Shown here one piece after another: positions 13,006-25,600 of a DNA stretch of 64,000 bases (positions are counted from its first letter, which is position 1; every line of letters begins with the position of its first letter). Source of the stretch: Symbiodinium natans (taxonomy: Eukaryota > Sar > Dinophyceae > Suessiales > Symbiodiniaceae); assembly GCA_905221605.1 (NCBI GenBank), contig CAJNDS010002263.1:27501-91500 (forward strand), given 5' to 3'. The notes under the pieces are model-generated. The model was not told where the DNA came from. It was given only the letters and a program-made list of their open reading frames with translations, and made no database searches. Made by a program: the position numbers and the translations under genes.

Positions 13006-13029
13006 GAGCCTCGTGATGTCTCTGGAGTA

Positions 13030-13112
13030 GGAGTAGGGTTTAGGTTTAGGGTTTAGGGTTTAGCGTTTAGGGTTTAGGGTTTGGGGTTTAGGACTTAGGG
13101 CTTAGGGTTTTA
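13030..13112 (+). repeat. TTTAGGG telomere-like tract after a candidate exon
   Basis: About ten heptamers in the G-rich orientation with scattered substitutions. With the CCCTAAA tract at 12752-12918 it forms an inverted pair flanking the candidate exon at 12927. Confidence 0.9.
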
Positions 13113-13319
13113 GCAACCCAGGACCCCTGTTGAGGGTGCACACCTGCACCCTCAACCTCCGCCCTAGACGTTGGACCATTCATGCCGCGCGTCAGCGATG
13201 AAACCATGCTAAAATGTAAACACAATGGAATGAACACGATGGACATAAGACACAAACATGCAAAAGTATTATATAACAATATAGTACAAGTAGATTGAGG
13301 TCGCGCGTGTTAACCGCGC

Positions 13320-13790
13320 AGCAACGTCAGATAGTCAGGCTGACCTGCGAACTCTTCAAGGGAGCCTGCAAGGCAGAAAGCCAGACAGTCAGACGCTGAA
13401 GACTGTTAAGAAGTCTAATTCCAGAAAAACTTAACTCAGACCGTCACACGGTCAGACAATCAGGTTCATCCTACAAGTGCCGTAGAACTCTTGAAGTCCG
13501 GAATGCGCAGACCGCAAGAACAGACACGCAGATCGGAAAGTCTACATCCGAATTTCTGAGTGTCTGAATGCCTGTGCTTGCGCGCATTAACATCAGGCTG
13601 CCAGCCTGGCTCATCTCTGGGGTCAAGCCCCTTAGACATCCTCGAAGCACACCCGAAACTTTTCTTCAAGAGCTCTTCAAGCATACCAAATCCAACCCTG
13701 CAACTTCCCCATCTGACAGTCTGAGTACGTGACTGTCGGGCCATCTGACCGTCTGAGTGTCCGACCGTCTGACTGTCTGTTTTTCAGTTC
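13320..13790. repeat. Dispersed GACNGTC-type short repeats with inverted copies
   Basis: Words related to GTCAGAC and GACCGTCTGA recur. The stretch CAGACAGTCAGACG near 13382-13395 has its exact reverse complement CGTCTGACTGTCTG near 13768-13782, so the ends of this roughly 470-bp region could pair. No gene is visible between them. Confidence 0.55.
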
Positions 13791-13919
13791 GCGCCACATG
13801 TGCGTCTTGTTTCAGTCGAGAAAATATGAGCATCAAATTGTCATATGTGAATATAGAATGTATTATTTTGATCAGTTAATAGCCTAAGCTGATACTCTAA
13901 TCAAATCTACTAAAAGAAT

Positions 13920-15245
13920 GTTCTAATTGAATCACAAAAAAACACAATATTTAGTAGTAGAAGAAAATTAGAGGAATACAATAATAGTAGAAGAATAGAA
14001 GAACCGAAGAATAGAAGAATAGAAGAATAGAGAAATAGAAAAATAGAAGAATAGAAGGATAGAAGAATAGAAGAACAGAAGAACAGAAGAACAGAAGAAC
14101 AGAAGAACAGAAGAACAGAAGAATTGAAGAATTGACGAATAGAAGAATCGAAGAATCGAAGAATCGAAGAATCGAAGAATCGAAGAGTCGAAGAATCGAA
14201 GAATCGAAGAATAGAAGAAGAATTGAAGAATCGAAGGTACAAGAATAGAAGAATTGAAGATCAGAAGTATAGAAAAAATAGAAGAACAGGAGAATAGAAG
14301 AACAGAGGAACAGAAGAACAGAAGAACAGAATATTCGAACAGGAGATTAGAAGAATAGAGGAATAGAGGAGCATAGCCATAGAATTTCCGAAAAGTCGAG
14401 TTGAATAGAAGAGGATACACTTGAATAGAAGAGTAGAAGAGTAGAAGAATAGAAGAATAGAAGAATAGAAGAATAGAAGAATAGAAGAATAGAAGAATAA
14501 TAGAAGAATAGAAGAATAGAAGAATACAAGAATAGAAGAATAGAAGAATAGAAGAATAGAAGAATAGAAGAATAGAAGAATAATAGAAGAATAATAGAAG
14601 AATAGTAGAAGAAGAATAGAAGAAGAATAGAAGAAGAATAGAAGAAGAATAGAAGAAGAATAGAAGAAGAATAGAAGAAGAATAGAAGAAGAATAGAAGA
14701 AGAATAGAAGAAGAATAGAAGTAGAATAGAAGAGTAATAGAAGAAGAATTGAAGAATAATAGAAGCATCGAAGAATAGAAGAATAGAATTCTTGAAGAAT
14801 AGAAGAATAGAGGAATAGAAGGATACCAGAGCAGAAAAAATAGAAGAGCAGAATAGAAAAGAGTGGAATATGCCCGAATAGGAGAATGAAGTGAAGAACG
14901 AAGAACGAAGAACGAAGAATGAAGAATGAAGAATGCAGAATGCAGAATGCAGAATGCAGAATGAAGAATGAAGAATGAAGAATGAAGAATGAAGAATGAG
15001 GAATGAACAATGAAGAATGAAGAATGACGAATGAAGAACGAAGAATGAAGAATGAAGAATGAAGAATGAAGAATGAAGAATGAAGAATGAAGAATGAAGA
15101 ATGAAGAATGAAGAATGAAGAATGAAGAATGAATAATGAAAAATGAAGAACGAAGAATGAAGAATAGAAGAATAAGAAATGGAGGATGAAGAATGAAGAA
15201 TGAAGAATGAAGAATTCAGAAAGAAGAATGAAGAATACATGAACA
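13920..15245 (+). repeat. 1.3-kb polypurine (GAA-rich) compound microsatellite
   Basis: The + strand is almost entirely A and G with a periodic T. Period changes along the block: mainly AATAGAAG (8 bp) at about 14000-14600, AATAGAAGAAG (11 bp) at about 14610-14710, and GAAGAAT (7 bp) at about 14890-15230, with a CGAAGAAT patch near 14150-14210. Long phenylalanine/serine/leucine open frames on the minus strand are products of these periods, not genes. It may form a triplex (H-DNA). A looser ATAGAGTA-type repeat continues to about 15430. Confidence 0.95.
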
Positions 15246-15479
15246 GAAGAATAGAATCATAGAATCATAAAGTAGCGCAAGAGTAGAAGAGTAGAACAAT
15301 CGAATAATTGAAATGCTAATAGAGTAATAGAGTACTACGGTAATAGGGTAATAGAGTGATAGAGTAATAGAATACCAGAGCAATAGAGTCATAGAGCCAT
15401 AGAGTAATTGAACAATTGAGCAATCGAGTAATATAACAATGGAAGAATAGAAAGACTAGAATCATGCCACAATACCACA

Positions 15480-16270
15480 AATTCAAAGAATAGACATATT
15501 ACAATAACCGTAGAAAGACCGCGTCATATAGTAAACAGAGTATTATAATCAAATGACAATGCAATGACATGACCATACAATGATAGCTTGATATACTGAT
15601 GATGTGATACCAGATTCCAGATGTTTTGAGAAAGACTTAATGTTGTATACTGATATCATGACACAAGAATCCCAGATAACACACTGAGATCACAATAAAG
15701 CATTCAAACGTCATAAGTTCACAGAAAAGTACAACAATCCGATAAACCCTAGGTCGTCTTGTAGGAAGAGCTCGCAGTTGCATCCTCAGGCCCAGCTCCT
15801 TGCCCAGTTCGAGGCCACGGTGAGAAAGGACGGTGATGTGCAATCTTCATTCCCTTGCATTACTGAGACTTCATAGGGGGTGGCTTGGATACTCGGGAGG
15901 CATGAACTGCGGTGCATGTGTCTTGTGCAGTCACTGAGATGCACCAGTGGAGATGCGAGTGCCAGGAGCGCTCTAGTCAGGCTCCGACTCAAGGCATCCA
16001 GCAGCTTGTGAACCTAAACGCCTCCCGAAACTGGGCAACAGGTTGCTTTGCGGTGCTTTGGTGCATTGTGCAGGCCAGATGTGGGCCCTGGCCGCACCTG
16101 GCGGCCAGGCAGACGCAACCCTCGCACCTGGGAACTTTGGGGGGTTCAGCGGTTGGAGGTCCAAGGCTTTGGAGTTTGGGAGGCAGTAGCGAAGGCAGGA
16201 GGCTGTCAAGTGCCTGCTCTGTCACCTGCAGTGTGCAGTGCATTGGCGTGTGCTAGATCGCTGCGGAGTG
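15480..16270. other. No supported gene
   Basis: AT-rich sequence at 15480-15720 grades into ordinary mixed-composition DNA. I could not place a convincing exon here. Confidence 0.3.
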
Positions 16271-16616
16271 CAAGGCGAAGCCAGCAGCAACCGCTTCTGG
16301 GCATGCGGTGCCAGAGGCGGAGGCAGCAGTTCAACGGTTCGCATGACTGCTCATGTCTGGTACTTGTATGGATTTGTTTATCACGGGATGGTATTTTGCC
16401 TTGGCTGGTCCGCTTCTTTGCTTTCTTGTCAGACACAGCGTCCAGTTCCAGGCTGATACAAAAGTTGGTGCGACTGCAAAGAGTGCAGGCCGCCAGGCCT
16501 GGGCAGTCAGGTGTTTGCAGTTCAAAGCTTCGATATTGGGATTCCTCATGAAAGAAGCACTTGCTGACAACCTTCGTCACCGTTCGTTCGTCCATCACGG
16601 CTTGTTTTGCACGAAG

Positions 16617-16661
16617 GTGGTCGAAGACAAAGGCAAGAAGATCAAGGATAGGCGTGGCCAG
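16617..16661 (+). CDS. Candidate exon (VVEDKGKKIKDRRGQ)
   Basis: This 45-nt stretch lies between acceptor CACGAAG and donor GTGGCT, in phase 0. Its peptide is strongly basic, like the following exons. An alanine/proline-rich candidate exon (AKPAATASGHAVPEAEAAVQ) may precede it at about 16275-16336, but its 3' boundary is uncertain. Confidence 0.45.
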
Positions 16662-19600
16662 GTGGCTCCCGCGTTGACAGTGGGTTGGAATGACTGACCT
16701 CTTTCTTGTGTGTTCGCCCTCTTTCCGTCTCAGCTTGTGCAGAGCCTAGTCATTACTTTGCTTTTTCCGAAGCGTTGACCCTATGCTTCGGGGATCTTCG
16801 CGGGACCTTGCGAAGTTTGGAGCTCTTGTCCGATGCTTTCTGGCAGAAAATGGGCAAAACGAGGCCCCAAGCCCTGCACTGTGGCCAAAGGGAGCCCGAT
16901 AAAAAAGCCAACAAAGGCCGCAAAGAAAGGGCAGCCTCTAAACCTTAAACCCTAAACCCTAAACGCTAAACCCTAAACCCTAAAAGTGCTCCTCGCCGCA
17001 GGCTGCCGAGCCGCCGGCTGCCGAGGCCACGGAAAGCAAAGCAAAGCCTAAGGCCTGGAGATGAGGTTTCCATGTCTTCTTGGAGGGTCTCGAAACTCCT
17101 CAAGCCTAAAACCTAGGGATGTTCACCTTATACTAACAGTCCTTCATGGGATTATGATAGGGGGGATTACAATTATTAGTATGAGGAGGAACATCCCAAC
17201 CTAAACCTCATGGGAGGCAGCCTTTTTCTGAGCTTGAGCCCCGGAACCTATGGAGGTTGAAGCGCTAAGCCTAAGCCCTGAAGCCTGCAAGCCGAAGAAC
17301 CACAGACCCCCCCCCCCCCCCCAATTCCGAGAGGCATTGAAATCCGTGTAAGATCTACAACAACCTTTGAAAAAAAGATGCATCGTTTCAGGAAAATTGG
17401 AGAAAAAAAGGCGGAGTTCGCGCAGCAGTGCATGATCTCCCGTGAAACTTCAACCACACGCGTTTCTAGCTTAGTGCCAAACTGGAACCTTCGGTAATTT
17501 CACCATGGTTAAATGTATTTCAAACTGTTTTGTTAAATTTTTTCGCTCTCGGTGTTCCCTCAGCACTTTCCTCGCCTGTGTCTCCTGGACCCATCGGCCT
17601 CGGTCTTCCACTTTCAGAGATCCCTGCAGAGCATCCGGCAGAGCAGAATGACGCGCCTTGATTTACTGCGTGAACTGCCGTCGCCTTTTTCCCACGAGGG
17701 CCGCAGGCCGCCGCTGACTAGCTCCCAGGTCCTCGTGACCACCCTTTACCCAAAACCGGATGAAGTCTAGAGTTTCGAACGGATTCGGCGATTCGTAGCG
17801 ATTAGGCGTACTCATTCCATGATTCCTGTTTGGCGTTTTGATGTTGTTTCTAGGCAGACTAGGCACCCCTGAAACTGAAGTGTTGCCGTGCAGTGTGGCC
17901 AGTCGGTGGGTCTCTCAAAAGACCCCTGCTACGGCAACATTCCCTCATTTTTTTTTCGTTTCGGACGTTTAAATGGCCGAGGGTTTGAGGTGACAGGCTC
18001 CAGCGAAGGCCGCGGCCACGGCGTTCATAGGGGCAGTGGTCCGTGTTTATCGGGGTTGGAGAGTTGTGCATGGGGTTGCTTGTACAAAGCTTTCCAACAT
18101 GGAGCCGAATCTTCCACGGATCCCAAGTATTCCTAGCCAGGCGCCCAAGGAAGAACAGAAGGGCAAGGCGCCACCAGTTGCCATCTCTACCTGCAAGGAT
18201 CGGGCCTGGTGATGTGGTGAATGATGGTGCCCGATGGTGCTTGTGATCTGTGGTATGTGCAAGCTCTCGAATTCTTGTTGGGGGTTAACACGGCCGCATA
18301 GGAAAGTGCAGGACCAAAGCAACTCACCACTCATCGTTCTTCTTGCTCGTCAGGCAGCCAAAGCTGCCCAGAGCAAGACAAAAGCCAAGGTCCGTCTGCC
18401 GCTTTGCATGTTTCTGTTGTTATTATGGTAACTATTACTTTATCTATGAGATTGCTCAACGTCAGTATGAAGGCATCTAGGATTAGGTGGAGGCCACCAG
18501 GACCGGGTCGACTCCCCGCTTCGTTCGGCCACAGGAAAGTGCTGACAAAGTCACTGTGCGCACTGGGAAGCGAGCTTCCGGCAAGGCCATAGCATCCCGT
18601 CCTTTATAGGTTTTTTTGTTCAGTGCCTGGCCAGTGCGTGGAGTCCACATGTCAAGGGGTCGTTCCAGGTGTTGACTGACTGTCTTGTTGTTCCAGGCTT
18701 CCACAAGCATCAAAGACGAAGATGAGCAGAACAACAAGGTGCCTACTTAACGTGTTTCGACCTACCCAATTGGCGCGAGGAATCCAATTGCTCAAGTCTG
18801 CGCACCGTTCGGCAATTTTGCCGAGTGGTTTCTTCTGCACAATGCTCCGCATGCGCTCAGCAGGTACCTGCTCTCTGTTGCAGTGCTGCATTGTTGGCCG
18901 CACTCTTTACCACGTGTTGGGGTACTTGGGAAACCTCCATCTTGGGGGTTCTGAATCTTCCGTGCCAAGCGTCAAACCAGGTGCCTCGCCTGCGCCAGAA
19001 GCCAGGAGCTTGGAGTGCTCCCAGGGCCCTAAATCCGGAACTCACAAGTTCTGCAAAACAACAAAGCCCGAAAAAATGCTCTTCAAGGGCTTAACGCCTT
19101 CTAAGAAGCCCTGGGGAGCCCCGAAACCCTGCCTGCCTTAAACCCTAAGCCCTAAGCCCTAAGCCCTAAACCCCAAGCCCGAAACCCTAAACCCGAAACC
19201 CTAAACCCTAAACCCTAAACCCTAAACCCTAGACCCTATGCAGGGGTGGGGGTTGCTTGGCTGGTTGCACTAGCGTGAAGCCTGCTGCCGCAGAGAGTGC
19301 TTGCAGAAACCCTAGACCCTAAACCCTAAACCCTAAACCCAAGAAAACCCTAAACCCTAAACCCAAACCCTAAGCCGCAGGCCCGAAGCTTCGGAGCCTC
19401 CTGCGGTGCGTTGCGGCGTCTGCGGCGTGGCCATGGAGAGCGCTGGGCCTGCCTGGGCCAAGTTGAGGGGTTCAGGTTTAGGGTTTAGGGTTTAGCGGGT
19501 TAGGGTTTAGGGTTTAGGGTTTATGGGGTAGGGTCGAGTCCCTCATGAAAACAGGGTGGTTCAGGGTGGTTTAGGGCAAAAAAGGGTGTTGGGGAGAGAG

Positions 19601-22600
19601 AGGGTTTTGGATTCAAGGATTTTAGGGAGGGGCTTGGAACAGGCCTGGATGCAAAAAGGGGGGGTTTGTGTTTGATTGCAAAAGGATGTGGCTAGCAATC
19701 TGCCGCAGTCGTTGTAGGGGTTGAGAGGATTGATTAAATTCGTGGCTTTGCGTCTGTGGGATCTCATGATGAAAGATCCCTTCCCAGCTTCATGAACTTC
19801 CCGACGCCCCAAGCCCGGATTTGGCAATGGACGGCCATGTGCTCGGCCCCTGTCACAGTTGTATCATGATTATGGGGGCAGGCGCGGTAGCAAGTGCGTG
19901 CGTGCCGGATCGTGGCTTCCATCCTGTTCTGATTGATATTGGGTGGGGCAGAGTGCTTCGTTTTCGCATTCAGAAGCCAATGAAAGTGTCGTTTACGCGG
20001 GAGAACATTTGAGGAAGTAGAGAAAGCAAAAGCTGTTTCCAATCCAGTTCCTTCCCGCCAGGTCTTGCCGCGACTGCACGTCCATGTTGTCCGAGAAGTC
20101 GCCTGGCCACAGCTGGGGGTCAGGATGGGGTACTGTGCCGCTTGTAGGAGGCCGGCTGCAAAAGCTACGACGACGGCTACTTCTACGAACCACAACGGCT
20201 ATTGCGATCAAGAAGAACGCTAAGCACATGGATTTGTAATGCGCTTGCGAACACAAGCTGAACAACCACAGCAACAATTACGGCAAAAGCCAGAAGGACA
20301 ATAATATCAACAATAGCAAAAAAAGGCTAATTATAGAAACAGCAACAAGAGCAACGACAGCAATAACAGTAACAGCAATAGCACAAGCAACAGCGATAAC
20401 ACCAAAAATGCTAAGAACAACCATATGCAACAAAGTGAATAACAAGACTCACAATCATAATGAAATTCATGACATTCGTAGCAAGAATAACAATAGGAAC
20501 GACAAGAATAGCAATAATGATCAGCAATAGCAATAAGAACGCTAAGGCAATAAGAGTAAACATAATATTTATAACAGTAGTGATTATTTTCCAGAACAAT
20601 GATAACACATACAGTAGCAAGAACAACGACAAGTGTGACAGTAAGAACAACAAGAACGACAATAATGACAATAAGAACAATATGACAATAGTGACAATAA
20701 TGGAAACAAGCAAAAGAATAACAAAAAGAACAAGAACCAGCAACCAGAACCGTCATTGAAGTTGTAACAATCACACCGCTAATATGAATAAACGAAAGAA
20801 TAGCAAGACAATACAGCATTGCTAGTTGTAGCAGAAGCAGCGGTATGGACAGCAATAACAATCTTTACAAGAACGACATTTCAGCAGTAAGGACAATAGT
20901 AACAGTAAGAACAATGTTAACAATCATTGCACAAATAACCATAAACAGCAATAGCAATAACGGCAAAAATGACAAGAATCCACGAGTACCAATCAGGACA
21001 ATGATAACAATACTATCAAGAATGACAATACTAACACAAATAGCAAGAGGAACCAGAATGACAAGAAGGACAAAAGTGACAAGGACAAGAACAACAATAC
21101 TTCTGCGGCTGGCGCATTCGGTGGCTCAGTGGGGTTGCTCGGTAGCTCACGTTACAGGTCGTTGAGGGAACGTTTCCTCAATCCGAGCCTCCGAACTGAG
21201 CCAGTGAACGCACCATCGAGCCACTGGATTGAGCTACCGAATGCGCAAGCCATCGAGCCACCGCCACGAATAGTCCCGCAATACCCCGCCCCATGCAGTC
21301 CACCCCACCCTACCCCCGGGTCCCTAGCAAGCCCATAGAAGTTCTCAGGGGGTAAATAGTTACAAAAATGACAGAATGAACAGTAATCCTCAAGAATCAC
21401 AGTTACATCAGTAGTAGCACGAATCACAATAGCACCAACACATGGCAGCACTAACAATAACAATAGCACTGTCAACAAAAGCACCATGAGTGCAGCATAG
21501 TGCAGCCATAGCAAGAGTACCAAGGTTAGCACGAATGTCAACACAAAAGCTGCAACAACAGCAATAATAAAAAACAACACGGATAACAACAGTAGTACTA
21601 TTACTAAGTTGGCGCGAGAATTAAAAATGAATAGCCATCATCAACACACGAAGAGCAACAAACGACTCGGAGGGTAGAAGTTCTCGCTCCAAGGTTTGCC
21701 CTGCGATACGTCGTCGGAGATCGGGTGTGGTGCTCCGGATATGGCCCACGCTGGCCAGCAAAAGTGGAGGTGATTGCGTTCGACAATGCCGAGGCAGCCA
21801 TCGCTGTACAGCTTTCCATCGATGTCCCACATGACCCCAAAAAGAGATCCGAACCTCCTGCGGGACACCCGGAGGACACTGAGCCATATTGCGTGTCATT
21901 CTATGCAGAGAAGACCAGCGCCTGGGTGAGCGAGGCGCGGGGCGCCTCTTTGTCTGCTTTCAACGAAAGCCTCGTGCAGCAACTTGGTGTGCCCTGTGTC
22001 TGCCTTGAACGCCCCTGATAAGATCTGATGAACTAGAGGGGCTGGATGCTTGCGAATTCGTAGTTCACTCAGAGCGTCTCGGTTGATTCCGAGCACAACG
22101 AGCCCGAAGCCCAACATCTGGGTGCTTGGCGAGGCGAAGCTCATGCCGTGGGCGAGCACCAAGCCATCGCGGCCAGCAAAGCGCTGGCACCGCCGGTTCA
22201 ATGCTGCCCTGGCTGCCGCAGAAGCTGACAGTGAACCCAGCGGAAAGTAGTGCAACTTGAGGTGTTCACAGGAAGTTCTGTGATCTCTATGTTCCGGCGC
22301 AGTTGCCCAGAAGTCTGCGCTGAGTCCCCCGAATTCGGTTTACAATTCAGACCTTGGACGCTGCCTCGTACGCAGAGGTAGTCTTGGGTTACGTCGCATG
22401 TTCGGAGCAGAGCTGCGGGCACAAGGAAAATTCAACCCATTCAGGGTGTCCATAAGAACGAGAAGAACGACGAAGGGTTACCTTCCTGCTTGGCAAGTAG
22501 CAGCTCTGAGAGTGCTTGGCGTGGTGTACAGCAAGCTTAGTAGGTGCATCGCACGAGGAACGCGGATGCCAGCAATGGCCGCAGGCTGGATGAGGACTCG

Positions 22601-25600
22601 AAGACGCATCGCGTGCGGCATCAGAAAGGCTTTTGGATTTCAATGTGCGCAGGTTGCTCCTTCGTGCTTGGGTCGTCGACGACACAACACCCCGGCAGTA
22701 GAACGACGGTCGCATATCGGCATCTCGCAAGGTCTATGGTTTAGGTTTTAGGGTTTACGGTCTACGGAGAGAGGGTTCAGGGATGTTCAGGGTACGCTCT
22801 CTCCTTTGGGGTACACTTACCTGATATCCTGCCGGATGCTGAAGCTTGCTTCGACATGTGTAGTCATAATAATCATGTATTCTCATGCCATGAAATCATA
22901 ATAAGCGTAACAATATTCATCATAGCAGTAACCAGAAACAATCGTAATCGCAAGCAATATTCAGATATCATAAAGTCAGAGTGAGTGGCCAGTTTAGTGC
23001 AGCAGGGATGCTGTGCACACGGCGGCCCACATTGGGCCAGAGCATCTACTTCCAGCATTAGCTTCTCTCGAGTGAATCCACTGCATCGGTTTTGGATGTG
23101 CGCTGCACGTCGTTCCCGGCGCCGCAGCATTTGCCAGCGAGCAGGATTTGATGAAGACAAGTGAAGACCATGCAATATAGCAGGGCAGATTTCGCTAGCT
23201 AATGTCAAGTTGCATTTCTTGTGCAAGTGTGGGGGTCTTGTGAGTCAATCAGCTATCCTCAGCCCGGCAGCGCATCATGTCGGAAGTGGCAGCAACGGTG
23301 CGGAGGCTGCTGGCCGTATGCGGCTTTGCGTTTGGCCCCAGACTCCGAGCAGGGTTTCGGGCCTTGTGACGCTTTCGTATTTGCTGCCTATTTTGCTTCA
23401 CAGTATTGTACGAGGTTTAGAGGACTAGACTAGACAAACTTTAGGGTTTCGAAGGGGTTTGCGGTGTCTTCTTCTCGTGAGGGGGGGGGATTCTCGCTCG
23501 GCTTGAGACGATGGTCCCATGCCCCTGTCGACTTTCCTGCAGAAGTGGCTAGGCCACTTCCCATTGGAGTTTCAGGGTCTTCTTGTGCATCCTGCATGAG
23601 TGTGGCACGAAGTTGCTCGCTCTCCTTCAAGGGTTTCGGGACACCTGCAAGTCTGATGTGAAAAGGGTCTAGAAGGTTTAGGATGTGCACGGAGTTCAGA
23701 TGCGAAAAGGGTTTTAGGCAGATACCCTCAACCTTGGGCCCAACCGTCCAGCTCTGCGGGTGCCCAAAAGGGACACCCTAAGCCGACTAAACCCTAAGAA
23801 TCGAAACGCCGAATGCTTGCTTGGAGGTTCATTTGGGCACTTGCAAGTAGGATCATGAGTATGGTAACTATCGCCACTGCCCAGAATAACCTTGTTTAGG
23901 GTACTTCTACCCCCCTACACCCTAAACCCTAAACCCTAAACCCTAAACCCTAAACCCTAAACCCTAAACCCTAAAAACCCGAAACTCTCAAGTTAACACG
24001 TCGCTGTGCCGAGATCGTGCTGGAGAAAGCCTGCGAAGCCAGCGGAGCGCAAAGGGCTTCGGGAACAAAGACATAGCGAGAGATCAGAAGAAGAATCGTG
24101 AAATAATAGTCGTAGTAATGTAAGAATAAGAGTATAAGGATCAGAATAGTAAGAGTAAGAATAATGAGCAGTATACGAGTAAGAAGCAGAGTAATAACAG
24201 AAGTAATCATGACCCATAATGCATTGTCAGTCTAGGTTTAGTACCCAGAATGCGTCTTCAGTTCAGGGCTCACAAGCTGGTTGGCGTTTCAGGCTCAGGT
24301 TCTGTGCAGGGTTTAGGGTTAAGGGCTTAGGGTTTCGGGTTTAGGGTTTAGGGTTTAGGCAGATCCCAGAAGTGTGCCAGATCGAAGCCATATAACAGAG
24401 CAGAGCCCAAACCCTTTGTTTAGGGTAAGCTGCGCCTAAACCCCACCTAGACCCTGAACCCTAAACCCTAAAGTCGAAACCCTAAACCCTAAACCCTGAA
24501 TCCCTGCAGAGTTGTTCGTCCAGCTATGCGAGTGCCAAAAACCCTAGACCGCCTAAACTTAAAAGACTGCCAACAGGAGTGGGAGCCATCTTGCCACCAC
24601 CCCTGGTAGGCGGAGCTCCCACGAGGGCTATCCAGTTTCTGGCAACGCGTTTCGGGATGGTGATGGCTCCGAAAGGGGTGGTGTCTGAAGGGTTTCGGGT
24701 CCGAAGGGTTACGGGAGGTTTGTGGAAATCACTTGCAGACTTCGGGGGCTTGCTTACGGAACCACAAAGCCATTTTTTCACCCTAGAACCTTAAGCCTTT
24801 CATCCAGGCCTCCGTGTAGGAGCCTCGGTGTAGGAGCGCGCGAAGATCGAGACTGTACACGTTGCAGTCCATGTATACACGTTTTCATGCTGAGAGTACA
24901 TGTTGGCAGTGGAGGAATGTTTGGACTCTTCGGGTTCCTGCTGCTCCTTGAGAGCGCTGGCTATGGTCCGGGCCCCGCAGATTCTCACCTTCGCAGAACT
25001 TCCTGTTGGTTGGTAGGGAATGAGGGAATGAGGTACCCGATATCACCCTATATTAAGGGATTCTATAGGGTACCTCATTCCCTCATTCCCTACTAGCCAA
25101 CAGTAAGAGAAGGGACACGCGTGCAGCTCGAAAGTAAGTACGCAGCACAGGCTGCCCCGTGGAAGTCGAGAGCTGTAAACATTAGTTTTGAACCTTGCTT
25201 CTGCTTGGTGTTCTCTGATTTTCCGAGGTGGGAACCACTGACATGGAAGCACAGCATTTTCCCCTGCCATTGTACGTTGCACTGGTTGTGGGTTTTCAGC
25301 ATTTTGGGACATTTTTGGCCCCCAAATCCTATAAGCCCCTAAGCCCACATGTGGATTTGGTGCTCAAAGTAAGAAGAGACGAGGCCCAGCATGCAGTTGC
25401 TGATCTACTCACTTTGCGTGCGTTCCACCACAACAGACAGTGAACGAGATCTTTGAGCCTAAGCTCTAAACCCTAAACCCTAACCCTACACCCTACACCC
25501 TACACCCTACACCCTACACCCTACACCCTACACCCTACACCCTACACCTTACACCCTAAACCCTAAACCCTAAACTCTAAACCCTAAACCCTAAACCCTA

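Noticed and set aside
12752-13112. A true chromosome end
   Set aside because: The tracts are short, degenerate, in both orientations and repeated throughout the window, so they are interstitial.
13968-15240. Minus-strand frames of 250-300 codons rich in F, S, L and H
   Set aside because: They mirror the 8-, 11- and 7-bp periods of a polypurine microsatellite in all frames; no domain or start context.
20331-21165. Hydrophobic minus-strand frame of 176 codons that looks like a membrane protein
   Set aside because: The CAA/AAC-rich composition forces leucine/valine codons on the minus strand; no independent coding sign.
21640-22255. Possible minus-strand coding segments (for example containing DIDGKLYSDGC)
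   Set aside because: No ATG for the longer frame, needs a frame jump, overlaps an equally open + frame, and no family was recognised.
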